Positions 18,286 through 26,148 of a stretch of 64,000 bases of DNA are shown here, piece by piece. The stretch covers positions 8,453 to 72,452 of the forward strand of contig CAWBBW010000020.1 of NCBI GenBank assembly GCA_963787135.1, given 5' to 3'. Within the stretch, counting starts at the first letter, position 1; every line of letters begins with the position of its first letter. The position numbers and the translations under genes were made by a program. A model generated the notes under the pieces. The model saw only the letters and a program-made list of their open reading frames with translations. It was not told the DNA's origin and ran no database searches. The DNA is from Roseiarcus sp963787135. Its GTDB lineage: Bacteria; Pseudomonadota; Alphaproteobacteria; Rhizobiales; Beijerinckiaceae.

Positions 18286-19191
18286 ATGGATCCGCTGTCC
18301 CAAGTCATCTCGTTTCTGGAGCTGAGAAACTATCGCGTCGGCGGCTTCGAGGCGGGCGGCGACTGGTCGATCCGCTTCGATCCATTTAAGGGGGTTAAAT
18401 GCTACGCCGTGACCTCGGGCGCATGCTGGCTCGCGGTGGAGGGGGCTGGCGAGCCGGTGCTTTTCCAGCAGGGCGACTGCCTCCTGTTGCCCCACGGCTC
18501 GCCGTTTCGAGTCGCAAGCGATCCGGCCCTGCCGCCCGAGGATTGGAAGCGCCACTTTCTCGGCGCCCGCGAAGGCGCGCTGGTCAAGCTGAACGACGGC
18601 GGCGGGGTGACGGTGCTCGGCGGCCATTTCCAGCTCGCCGGGCCGCAGGCGGAGATGCTGATCGGCACGCTGCCGCCGATCGTCCATTTGCAGAGCAAGA
18701 CCGATCGCGAGAATTTGCGCTGGGCCTTCGACCGGATGCGGCAGGAGATGGTCGATGCCAAGCCGGGAGGCGTCCTGATCATACAGCAGCTCGCCACCAT
18801 GATCTTCGTCCAGGCGCTCCGCCTCTATCTCGACGACAGTAAGGGCGTCGGCTGGCTGTTTGCGCTCTCCGACAAGCATGTGGGGGCGGCGATCGCGGCG
18901 ATCCACCGCCAGCCGGCGCGGCGCTGGACGGTGGCGGCGCTGGCCCTCGAGGTCGGCATGTCGCGATCCGGCTTCGCAGCGCGATTTGGGCAATTGGTCG
19001 GCGACGGACCGATCGAATATCTCACGCGCTGGCGGATGCTGCTCGCTGGACGCAGCCTGTCGCGCGGCGAACCCGTCGGCGCTATCGCCCGTGCGCTCGG
19101 GTATGAATCGGAAAGCGCGTTTCGCACTGCCTATAAGCGCGTGATGGGCGCCACGCCTCGCCATCACGCGCGCCTGGCGGCGGTTGCATAG
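18286..19191 (+). CDS. AraC-family transcriptional regulator (cupin type)
   Basis: The 301-aa protein has an N-terminal AraC_binding_2/cupin_6 domain (residues 10-190) and two C-terminal helix-turn-helix motifs, the first around VAALALEVGMSRSGFAARF and the second in the ARALGYESESAFRTAYKRV region. AraC proteins of this cupin subgroup often control a neighbouring oxidoreductase, here the reductase at 15528 before IS1595 arrived. The ATG at 18286 follows a GGAG-like stretch (ttggagatcg). Confidence 0.92.
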   Translation: MDPLSQVISFLELRNYRVGGFEAGGDWSIRFDPFKGVKCYAVTSGACWLAVEGAGEPVLFQQGDCLLLPHGSPFRVASDPALPPEDWKRHFLGAREGALVKLNDGGGVTVLGGHFQLAGPQAEMLIGTLPPIVHLQSKTDRENLRWAFDRMRQEMVDAKPGGVLIIQQLATMIFVQALRLYLDDSKGVGWLFALSDKHVGAAIAAIHRQPARRWTVAALALEVGMSRSGFAARFGQLVGDGPIEYLTRWRMLLAGRSLSRGEPVGAIARALGYESESAFRTAYKRVMGATPRHHARLAAVA

Positions 19192-19198
19192 GAGGCAG

Positions 19199-19252
19199 GC
19201 CCTCCTTCCCCCCTCGCGGGGGAAGGTGTCGTTGCGAAGCAACGACGGATGA
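19199..19252 (+). repeat. REP-like double-hairpin element, unit 1
   Basis: Two hairpins stand side by side. The first has arms ccttccccc (19204-19212) and gggggaagg (19218-19226). The second has arms gtcgttgc (19228-19235) and gcaacgac (19239-19246) around a gaa loop. It starts eight bases after the AraC stop and may also stop transcription. A second, inverted unit with the same layout but a different second stem lies at 20866. Confidence 0.75.
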
Positions 19253-19268
19253 GCATCTGTGATGGGAG

Positions 19269-20232
19269 TCAAGCGTGAAGAGGCTCCCAGAGTCGATTTT
19301 GAGCGACGAGGGTATTGGCGAGAACGAGGAGTTTTCGCATGACGGCGGTGATGGCGACTTTGGGCTTTTTTCCGCTGGCGATGAGACGGTCGTAGAAGAC
19401 TTTGAAGGCTGGATTGTGTCGAGAGGCGGAAAGGGCGGCCATGTACAAGGAGCGTCGCAGGTGGGGTCGTCCGCCTCTGATGTGGCGCGCGCCGTGGTGC
19501 TGGCCGCTGTCGTAGGCGATGGGGGCAAGGCCGACGATCATGGCGGTCTCTTTGGCGGAGAGAGGGCCGAGTTCGATGAGGCCGACGATGAGGGCGATAG
19601 CGGTTGCGATCCCGACGCCGGGGATGGAGGTGAGGATAGCGAAGCGGCGGGCAAGGAGCGGATCGGCGGCGATCAGGCGCTGGATTTCGGCCTCGAGATT
19701 GGCGATGGCGGTTTCGAGGGCGCGGAACTGACGCTTGAGCTCGAGGACGGCGGGGGAGTCTTGCTCGCGCCGAGCTGGTTGAGAAGGGCGGTTCGGGCGG
19801 CGAGGGCGGCGTCGCGGCAGCGCAGCAACTCTTGAAGGCTTTCCAGGATTTGCTGGGAGGCGAGCTCGCATCGGGCTCGAGGCTTTCGCCGAAGATGGCC
19901 AGCATCGGCAGTCGACGCATCGGTTTTGGCGAAAGCGCCGACGGCGTCGGCGAACAGGCGCGAACGGGAGGGATTGACGACGGCGACGGGGAACCCGCTG
20001 GCGTGGAGAAAGCGATGAGCCAGGCGGTGGAACTTGCCGGTCGCCTCCATGACCACGAGCGCGACATCGTAAGCCTAAGACAACGCTTCAGTCGTTTTAG
20101 ACCGTGGGTATCGTTGGCGAACGCGTATCTCAAACCGAGCGGATGGATGAAGACGTCGAGTTTTGCTTTACAGACGTCGATGCCGAGGTAGACTTGCGTT
20201 GCGCTTCGTTCGGGCAAAACCTTGCCTTGCAT
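19269..20232 (-). pseudogene. IS110-family transposase with several frameshifts
   Basis: From ATG 20232 the product starts with the RuvC-like DEDD domain (TQVYLGIDVCKAKLDV), moves to another frame near 20070 (VMEATGKFHRLAHRFLHASG, SRSRLFADAVGAFAKTDA), then through two more shifts between 19920 and 19750. It ends in a well-preserved Transposase_20 domain (IPGVGIATAIALIVGL, then RHIRGGRPHLRRSLYM) with the stop at 19269. At least three shifts are needed, so the gene is dead. Its coding strand faces the AraC gene. Element ends could not be placed exactly. Confidence 0.85.
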
Positions 20233-20334
20233 GCGGGACTTGCTCCCCATCATCTGTTCAGGACAGGCGCGAAGGGCGGACGGATCAAGCTCATCCACGG
20301 ATCTAAGCCAAGGGGTGCACGATCCCGCCCGCCC

Positions 20335-20366
20335 GACCGCCCGGGGGTGGCCACCCCCGGGCGGTC
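20335..20366. repeat. Perfect 32-bp GC-rich palindrome
   Basis: The arm gaccgcccgggggtgg at 20335-20350 is followed immediately by its exact reverse complement at 20351-20366 with no spacer. It lies about 100 bases upstream of the IS110 transposase start. It could be part of the element's structured 5' end or a target palindrome. The flanking 20233-20473 contains no gene. Confidence 0.9.
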
Positions 20367-20473
20367 ATCCCAAGGCTTAAGCCGATTCGGGACGAAACGA
20401 TCATGCAAGGGGGGTCGCGCGGAGCGCGACGGCTTCGTATGTTCGGGGTACGAATGTCGCATAGCATGGCGCT

Positions 20474-20833
20474 ATGACGGAAGAAGTCCCGCGCTCCCTA
20501 CTCCGCCGTTTCGCCCGCGAGCAGCGGGCGCAAGCCGTTCAGGCGGAGGCGCTAATCTGGCGTGCGGTTCGCAATCGGAGATGCGATGGCGCGAAGTTTC
20601 AAAGACAGGTTCCGTTGGGCAATTATATCCTTGATTTTGTGTGCTTCGAGCATCGATTGATTGTCGAAATTGACGGGCCAAGTCATGATGTCCCGGAGCG
20701 GCGGCTTGCCGACGAAGTTCGCGACGTCTGGTTGCGAGAGCAGGGCTTTCGGGTTCTCAGGTTGCCGAACGAGCTTGTGATTGCGTCGACGGAACTGGCG
20801 GTTGCGCGGATCCGCGATGCAATGACGAATTGA
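20474..20833 (+). CDS. DUF559-domain protein (very-short-patch-repair-nuclease-like fold)
   Basis: The 119-aa protein matches the DUF559 family, related to Vsr and PD-(D/E)XK nucleases. Characteristic pieces are an N-terminal REQRAQAVQAEALIWRAVRN helix, KFQRQVPLGNYILDFVC, then RLIVEIDGPSHD (the E..D active-site region) and RVLRLPNELV. The function in cells is unknown; such genes are scattered in proteobacteria, often beside repeats, as here. The length is full for the family. Confidence 0.88.
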   Translation: MTEEVPRSLLRRFAREQRAQAVQAEALIWRAVRNRRCDGAKFQRQVPLGNYILDFVCFEHRLIVEIDGPSHDVPERRLADEVRDVWLREQGFRVLRLPNELVIASTELAVARIRDAMTN

Positions 20834-20865
20834 GCGGAACTTCACGAAGCCCTCGCTCCGCGCGA

Positions 20866-20922
20866 CCCCCCTCATCCGGCGGGCTTCGCCCGCCACCTTC
20901 CCCCTCAAGGGGGGAAGGAGGG
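20866..20922 (-). repeat. REP-like double-hairpin element, unit 2 (inverted)
   Basis: This unit is the same design as 19199-19252 in opposite orientation. Its stems are ggcgggc/gcccgcc (20878-20884 and 20888-20894, ttc loop) and ccttccccc/gggggaagg (20896-20904 with 20910-20918). The C-rich stem is conserved between units, while the second stem differs in sequence but keeps full pairing. Confidence 0.75.
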
Positions 20923-20931
20923 CGTCCAGCG

Positions 20932-21016
20932 GCCCGCCGCTCACGCGAGCGATGGCGAAAACGAAGTTGTTGGTGACCTCTTCGAGCCTGTCGAACCGTC
21001 CCGGCTGGCCGCCTTT
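20932..21016 (-). pseudogene. 3' tail fragment of an oligopeptidase B-like gene
   Basis: On the minus strand the bases read GGQPGRFDRLEEVTNNFVFA then IARVSGGPL. This matches the C-terminus of the window's own S9 peptidase (GGRPGRFDRLEEVARNFAFA, then IACVSGGL) at about 15305-15395. Only about 28 codons remain and nothing upstream matches. It therefore represents the end of a second, mostly lost, oligopeptidase gene next to a REP-like unit. Confidence 0.7.
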
Positions 21017-21099
21017 TGAGGGGCGGGTGTGCTAACGCCATCAACTCACTGAAACGTGGCCATTCAGGAAGGAAGGACGCTCACCCTTCCTCACCTGCT

Positions 21100-21801
21100 C
21101 TACGATCCCGACCAGCGCGACACGCCCCAGCCGATCGGTTTGCGCTTGTTTCCGGGATGGGCGGGATCGGGGCCCCAGATCGCCTGATAGGTGTCGAAGC
21201 ATCGACCCGCCCGCTGGAGGGCGACGCCCACGCCGATCAGCGCAATCCACCAGAGCGCGAGGACGAGCGGCATCCAGCGTGGCGCGTCGACGAGCGCGAG
21301 CCCGAGAGCGGTCGCGGCTAGGGCAAACGGCACGGCGATCCATCCAAGGCTCTTGTGAACCCTCTCGAAAACGATGCGCCGCGGCGTCATGTCGTAATGA
21401 TCGCCACGAAGCGTGGGTTCGGTCGGTCCGCCTTTGTGGCCGCGCAGCAGAGCAGCGGCGACCTGCACCCAGCCAATAACGACCGCCATCCAGCCGCAGA
21501 GGCGATGAATCGCCGCCGCGCCGCCGGCGCCGCTTGCGTTCTCGAACGCGATGAGGAGCCCCAGCGTCATTGCCGCGACGCCGGCGCTCTGCACCCAGAG
21601 ATGCGTGCGCCACCAGCGCTTGTTGTCGAGCGCGCGCGGCCAGTCCTGGCCCGGTGTCACCTTGAAATAGCGCGCCGCGAGCATGCCGATCGGCAGCAGA
21701 AAGCTCCAGCTCAGCACCATCAGCCGCCCATGCCAGGCGGCCCAAGGCGCGATCGCATGATCGGGCGCGCCGGAGATCGGCGTCAGAAGCCATTCGATCA
21801 T
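21100..21801 (-). CDS. Cytochrome b561-domain membrane protein
   Basis: The integral membrane protein of about 233 residues has five or six helices. Histidines suitable for two haem b groups occur in WAAWHGRLMV, WRTHLWVQS, AAIHRLCGW and FERVHKSLGW, the usual Cytochrom_B561 pattern. It probably passes electrons across the inner membrane from a quinol or reductant to an acceptor. I place the start at ATG 21801 (MIEWLLTPISG); 21825 is an in-frame alternative and neither has a clear ribosome site. Confidence 0.85.
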   Translation of the reverse strand: MIEWLLTPISGAPDHAIAPWAAWHGRLMVLSWSFLLPIGMLAARYFKVTPGQDWPRALDNKRWWRTHLWVQSAGVAAMTLGLLIAFENASGAGGAAAIHRLCGWMAVVIGWVQVAAALLRGHKGGPTEPTLRGDHYDMTPRRIVFERVHKSLGWIAVPFALAATALGLALVDAPRWMPLVLALWWIALIGVGVALQRAGRCFDTYQAIWGPDPAHPGNKRKPIGWGVSRWSGS

Positions 21802-21825
21802 GGTTGTCGCCCGCGCGTCTACCAT

Positions 21826-22269
21826 TGCCCGTTCTGCGCCGCTGCGCCGGTCACGATTCTTAGCGGCATTAGCGCTTCAAACGTAGCACGTTCGTCGCTA
21901 CGTTCTTGCTCGGCCGCGCTGCGGCGCCAGAAACGAAGAACGCGAAGTTAGAAGATACTTATTCCACTCCCCAAACTCGGTTCTTCCAAACCCCCAATTC
22001 CTCTTGCTGAAAAGCAACAGAAAGCTGCTTGGCATCTTTTGGCGTGCCAATAAATGAGATTCCTCGAAAGAAACATTCACTGAAAGACACATGCGAAAGT
22101 AGAAATCCTTTAGAAACGCGGGGCCAGTTATAAGACATTTTTCGAACGTTCGATTTGAGATGAACGGAGCGTCGCTTTTGACTAACTCGATTTTATCGAT
22201 ACTTCTTCTCTTACGTAACGAACCTTATCTTGGACGTTGGACTTCACTTCCGGGTTTGGGCGACGCGTT
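21826..22269. other. Low-GC intergenic region without a supportable gene
   Basis: About 440 bases, markedly AT-richer than the surroundings from 21950 to 22260. Short frames exist (for example 21898-22092, minus) but have no family-like sequence or ribosome site. I see no RNA motif. The composition suggests recently acquired or decaying DNA. Confidence 0.6.
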
Positions 22270-22611
22270 TTAAACCGGACATCGGCCCAGAGGGTCAGCG
22301 CCGCGCCGCACGCAGAGTCCCGTTATGAGCACGTACCAGGGGCTGCCCGTAAGTCCTGTCGCAAAAGATGACAGGGTGCTTATCAATGCACCCCAGTGAT
22401 CCTCGAGGACCTTATCAAAGCCGAGATGTTCGGCCAGTTTAGCGGCGGGAGTTTGCAGAAACGGAACGACCAATACGGTGACGACCGCCCCAACCGCCCA
22501 GCTGATAAATGACCTGATCGCACGCCGACAGCCCTGACTTCGTGTGCGCCTTTGCGCAATCGATGCCGGGCAAATGGCATTGGAAAAGTGCGCCCAACGC
22601 CGCCCGATCAT
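22270..22611 (-). CDS. Small hypothetical membrane protein
   Basis: The frame of 113 codons has one clear hydrophobic helix (WAVGAVVTVLVVPFL) followed by an amphipathic region (AEHLGFDKVLEDHWGALIST) and a second, weaker hydrophobic segment (PWYVLITGLC). I recognise no family. The first 30 residues are arginine-rich and may be untranslated, so the true start may be downstream. It lies in the same atypical stretch as the preceding low-GC spacer. Confidence 0.35.
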   Translation of the reverse strand: MIGRRWAHFSNAICPASIAQRRTRSQGCRRAIRSFISWAVGAVVTVLVVPFLQTPAAKLAEHLGFDKVLEDHWGALISTLSSFATGLTGSPWYVLITGLCVRRGADPLGRCPV

Positions 22612-22703
22612 TTAGTCTAGCTACCCCGTTCGTAGCTAAATGCGGGTCTCGGTCGTTAAACCGCTTGTGTCGTTCGGGCCAAATACCGAGTGGCGGGGCC
22701 TGC

Positions 22704-23588
22704 TTATGCGGAGAAGCTCGCCATCGCCTTCTCGACGATCACTGCGCCGGCTTCCTGGACAAAATGGCCGGCGTCGGCAAGCTCCAGCGGCGGCGGGCAG
22801 TTTCGAATGTTGGCCCGCAGCGCCCGCATCGCCGGCGGACCGAGAACCGGATCCTGCATGCCGATCGCCATGAAGCTCTTGCCGGTCCAGGTCTTCGACC
22901 AGAAATCCCTCGCCCGGCGCGATAGCGCGGCGCCCTCGGCGTCTGGCCGGTCCGGCACGAGATTGGGGAAGCGCCGCACGCCGGACTTGTAGCGCGCGTC
23001 CGGAAAGGGCGCCGCATAGGCGGCCGCCTCGGCGTCGCTTAAAGACGGAACCGCCCGCTTCATCAGCGCCGCGACGTCCATGTCGGGCTTGCTGTTGGAG
23101 AAGGCGCGCCAGGCAAGGAAGCCTTCGCCGAGCGGAACGTCGCCCGTGCCGAGGCCCGTGTTCATCACCAGGAGCCGTTCGAAGCGCGCGGGCATGTCCA
23201 TCGGAATCGTGAGCCCGATGAGCCCGCCCCAGTCCTGACAGACGAGGGTGATGCGCTTGAGGTCGAGCGCCTCGATCAAGGCGATGATGGCGTCGCGATG
23301 AAAGGCGAAGGTGTAGGTCGCTTCATCTTCCGGCTTGTCCGAGCGGCCAAAGCCGAAAAAATCCGGCGCGACGACGCGGAGATTCGCAGCGAGAAGAGCG
23401 GGAATCATCTTGCGGTAGAGATAGGACCAGGTTGGCTGGCCATGCAGGCAGAGCGCGACCGGCCCGTCGCGCGGGCCTTCGTCGAGAGTATGCATGCGCA
23501 AGGCCCCGGCGCCTTCAAGGTAATGAGGCGCGAAGGAGTATCCAGGCAAGTCGGCGAAGCGTTCGTCCGGGGTGCGCAGAGCTTTCAT
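22704..23588 (-). CDS. dhmA: Haloalkane dehalogenase
   Basis: This is an alpha/beta hydrolase that splits a carbon-halogen bond of alkyl halides to give an alcohol and halide. The 294-aa protein has the oxyanion motif HGQPTWSY (49-56), the nucleophile Asp119 in CQDWGG and the catalytic His in AGHFVQE near the C-terminus; the acid residue is probably in GMQDPVLG. This matches the HLD-I/DhmA group. I start at ATG 23588 (MKALRTPDERF). The longer frame to 23720 lacks family sequence. Epoxide-hydrolase-like activity is a possible alternative. Confidence 0.88.
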   Translation of the reverse strand: MKALRTPDERFADLPGYSFAPHYLEGAGALRMHTLDEGPRDGPVALCLHGQPTWSYLYRKMIPALLAANLRVVAPDFFGFGRSDKPEDEATYTFAFHRDAIIALIEALDLKRITLVCQDWGGLIGLTIPMDMPARFERLLVMNTGLGTGDVPLGEGFLAWRAFSNSKPDMDVAALMKRAVPSLSDAEAAAYAAPFPDARYKSGVRRFPNLVPDRPDAEGAALSRRARDFWSKTWTGKSFMAIGMQDPVLGPPAMRALRANIRNCPPPLELADAGHFVQEAGAVIVEKAMASFSA

Positions 23589-23721
23589 GGGCGTCGTGTC
23601 CTCCAAAAGTCGAGATGGCGATGAAGGGGCAGGAGCGAACCAACGCCCTTCCCATGCGTAGACTGCAATACGCCGGAGCCTCCACGCGCTCTTTTGCAGC
23701 CGCCGGATCTCCTGTTTCACC

Positions 23722-23892
23722 CGCCTGTTATGGCCCTGATAAGTAAGAAATAGCCCCTGTTAGCCGCCTGTTATTTTGCTGTCGCCTTGCGTGCGGTTTC
23801 TTTCGTAAGCCGCTGACAAATCAGGGTCTTCTCGCGAACTGATAGGATGAAATCCCCCTTTTTTCTGCCCATAACAGGCCATAACAGGCATG
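23722..23892. repeat. Spacer with inverted cctgttatggcc repeats
   Basis: The 364-base gap 23589-23952 contains cctgttatggcc at the left and two tandem reversed copies (cataacaggccataacagg, 23872-23890) at the right, plus further taacagg/cctgtta variants between. A minus-strand frame through it ends KETARKATAK at 23771 but has no recognisable start. The arrangement could be a folded transcript or the remnant of a small mobile unit. No family assigned. Confidence 0.45.
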
Positions 23893-23952
23893 AAGATGGC
23901 GCGCGGTCGCTGTCGAACGCATGCGCGGGCTGCATAACGCCCGCACGCAGAT

Positions 23953-24657
23953 CTAAGGAGGAGCGATGGTGAGCGCGATCGTCCCCACGCCTTCGATCCG
24001 GCCCTCGAGGACGTCGCCGGGCTTGACCGGGCCGACGCCTTCCGGCGTTCCGGTGAAGATCAGGTCGCCCGGTTCGAGATGGTAGAAGAGCGACAGGTCC
24101 GCGATCAGTTCGCGTACGTTCCAGATCAGCTTGTCGAGGTCCGAGCGCTGGCGGATCTCTTTGTTCACCGAGAGCTCGATTGCTCCGCGCTCGAGCACGA
24201 CGCCCGGCGCGGGGACGATGTCCGACACGACGGCGGAGCCTTCGACATTCTTGGCGAGGTCCCACGGCCGACCCTTGTCCCGGAGCGCGAACTGGAGGTC
24301 GCGGCGCGTCATGTCGAGGCCGCAGGCATAGCCGTAGATCAGCCGGTGCGCATTCTCGACTGTCACGCGGAAACCGCGATCGCCGATCACGACGACGAGC
24401 TCCATCTCGTGGTGATAATTGGCCGTTTCCGGAGGATAGGCGACGCTCGCGCCCGACTCGACGAGCGCCTGGGGCGACTTGGTGAAGTAGAACGGACGGT
24501 CCACGGACCTGTCGACCGGGCGGCCCATCTCGGCGGCGTGCGCGTGATAATTGCGCCCGACGAAGAAGAGGCGGTTGACCGGAGCTCGCGCGGCCGCTCC
24601 CCGAACGGCGAGAGACTGGATGGGCGGCGGACTCCAGAGGTAAGGCGATTGGGTCAT
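23953..24657 (-). CDS. Fumarylacetoacetate hydrolase-family protein
   Basis: The 234-aa cytosolic metal-dependent hydrolase or decarboxylase is of the FAH superfamily. The core is visible: RLFFVGRNYHAHAAEMG at the start, the metal ligands in NYHHEMELVVVIG (E..E), the distal Asp in YGYACGLDMTRRDLQ, and the final FTGTPEGVGP loop. It is closest in style to FAHD1/YcgM-type acylpyruvases and oxaloacetate decarboxylases. I start at ATG 24657 (MTQSPYLW). Substrate unknown. Confidence 0.9.
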   Translation of the reverse strand: MTQSPYLWSPPPIQSLAVRGAAARAPVNRLFFVGRNYHAHAAEMGRPVDRSVDRPFYFTKSPQALVESGASVAYPPETANYHHEMELVVVIGDRGFRVTVENAHRLIYGYACGLDMTRRDLQFALRDKGRPWDLAKNVEGSAVVSDIVPAPGVVLERGAIELSVNKEIRQRSDLDKLIWNVRELIADLSLFYHLEPGDLIFTGTPEGVGPVKPGDVLEGRIEGVGTIALTIAPP

Positions 24658-24700
24658 GAAGGATCCTGAGATGGGAAGTCGCAACCGCGAGGACCGGACC

Positions 24701-24916
24701 TTACTCCTCCTCGTCGCCGGGTTCCTGCTCGACGGACGGCCCCGGGATGACATAGCCGCCTTTCAGCCAGCGATGCAGGTCGACGTCGGCGCAGCGCTTG
24801 GAGCAGAACGGGTCATACCTCTCGCTGCGCGGCTTGCCGCAGTTCGGGCAGACGCGGTTCTTCTGCTCCTTTGCAGGCCGTTCCGGCGGCGTGTTGTCGT
24901 TGGCGTCAGCGTTCAT
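24701..24916 (-). CDS. yacG: DNA gyrase inhibitor YacG
   Basis: The 71-aa zinc-finger protein binds GyrB and inhibits gyrase. The zinc site is CPNCGKP with FCSKRCADVDLHRWL, exactly the family motif, followed by an acidic tail (EQEPGDEEE). Its ATG at 24916 overlaps the maf stop by four bases (atga), so the two are translationally coupled, an arrangement common in alphaproteobacteria. Confidence 0.95.
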   Translation of the reverse strand: MNADANDNTPPERPAKEQKNRVCPNCGKPRSERYDPFCSKRCADVDLHRWLKGGYVIPGPSVEQEPGDEEE

Positions 24917-25552
24917 TTGAGCAGGTTCGCGACCCATTGCCGATGGGGATAATAGCCTTCGCCCGCAAGCAGCGCCGCGGCCTCCGCGAGCGGCAGGCCG
25001 ACGACATTGGAGTAGGAGCCGACAAGCCGCACGATGAAGGCGCCTGCGAGGCCCTGGATGGCGTAGCCGCCGGCCTTGCCGCGCCACTCGCCGCTGCCGA
25101 GATAGGCCTCGATCTCCTCGCGCGACAGGCGCTTGAAGCGCACGCGCGTCTCGACCAGCCGCCGCCTCAGCCCGCCGCCTGGCGTCGCCAGGGCGAGGCC
25201 GGTATAGACCCGATGCGCACGGCCCGACAGGAGGCGCAAGCACGCTTCCGCCTCGTCGAGAATTCTCGCATTTCGGCAGCATCCGCCGCCCGACGCAGAC
25301 CACTGTGTCGGCGGCGAGCGTCAGGCAGGGAACGAGCTCGGGGACTTTGAGCGCAAGCGCAGCGGAGGTTGTCGCCTTTTCCGAGGCCAGCCTCTGAGCG
25401 AGCGCGCGCGGCGATTCGCCGCGCCGCGGCGTTTCGTCGATTTCGGACGGAAGAACGGAATCGGGCTCGACGCCGATCTGGGCCAGGAGCGCAAGCCGCC
25501 GCGGCGAGCCGGAGGCCAACACGAAACGGGGGCGAGGTCGGGAGGAACTCAA
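24913..25552 (-). pseudogene. maf: Maf-family nucleotide pyrophosphatase with one frameshift
   Basis: Maf hydrolyses non-canonical nucleoside triphosphates. From ATG 25552 the frame has the signature LASGSPRRLALLAQIG and the downstream ADTVVCVGRRMLPK, then turns to nonsense. From about 25262 a different frame carries LDEAEACLRLLSGRAHRVYT and runs in family sequence (GGYAIQGLAGAFI, SYSNVVGLPL) to the stop at 24913. One base near gagaattctcg (about 25255-25268) is missing or extra. The gene is otherwise full length (about 212 codons), so a base-calling error is quite possible. Confidence 0.9.
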
Positions 25553-25586
25553 GGTCCGGTTCCAGGGATGCGCCGCAGCGCCGCCC

Positions 25587-25805
25587 TCACTTGAAGCGGT
25601 AGGTGATGCGGCCCTTGGTCAGGTCGTAGGGCGTCATTTCGACAAGGACCTTGTCCCCCGCAAGCACGCGGATGCGGTTCTTGCGCATTTTGCCCGCGGT
25701 ATGGGCGATAATCTCGTGATCATTCTCCAACTTGACGCGAAAGGTCGCGTTGGGGAGCAACTCGACCACGAATCCCGGGAATTCCAACAGTTCTTCTTTC
25801 GACAT
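25587..25805 (-). CDS. infA: Translation initiation factor IF-1
   Basis: The 72-aa OB-fold protein is essential for 30S initiation. It is full length, with family features ELLEFPGFVVELLPNATFRV, HTAGKMRKNRIRVLAGD and the terminal TKGRITYRFK. The ATG at 25805 is preceded by an AGGAG-like stretch (gaaggagccc). It lies just upstream of maf-yacG on the same strand, a gene order common in Hyphomicrobiales. Confidence 0.98.
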   Translation of the reverse strand: MSKEELLEFPGFVVELLPNATFRVKLENDHEIIAHTAGKMRKNRIRVLAGDKVLVEMTPYDLTKGRITYRFK

Positions 25806-26148
25806 AGGGCTCCTTCTAGGGTCGCCGCCTCGGCGATTGCAAGCGTCCGGACCGCTCCGAGCAGGCCCCGGGAAACCGCGGGCTCGGAAGTCCGGCGCCT
25901 TCAGTTGCGCCAGGCGGCGCGATCCCTAGCCCATTTCGGAGTTAAAGGGAAAGCGCGCCGGATGCGGTGGCCGCAGCCGCGAGCGCGTCGGCTAAAGTTC
26001 CATTCGCCCGGCGCGGACAGATGCATCAATCGATCGTTATCCCTCGCGGACGAATCCCGCCCGCCTCGCCACGCAGGATTAACTCCTTCTTGCTTCAGTG
26101 GGGCAGCGCGCGATCGTGCGGCCCGCCCTCAGACGAAGAGTGTCTGCA

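Noticed and set aside
18259..20298. 679-codon minus-strand frame presented as one protein
   Set aside because: Only the first part is IS110 transposase. After the frameshifts it runs antisense through the AraC gene and is not a protein.
21898..22092. 64-codon minus-strand frame in the low-GC spacer
   Set aside because: No ribosome site, no recognisable features, and random-looking composition.
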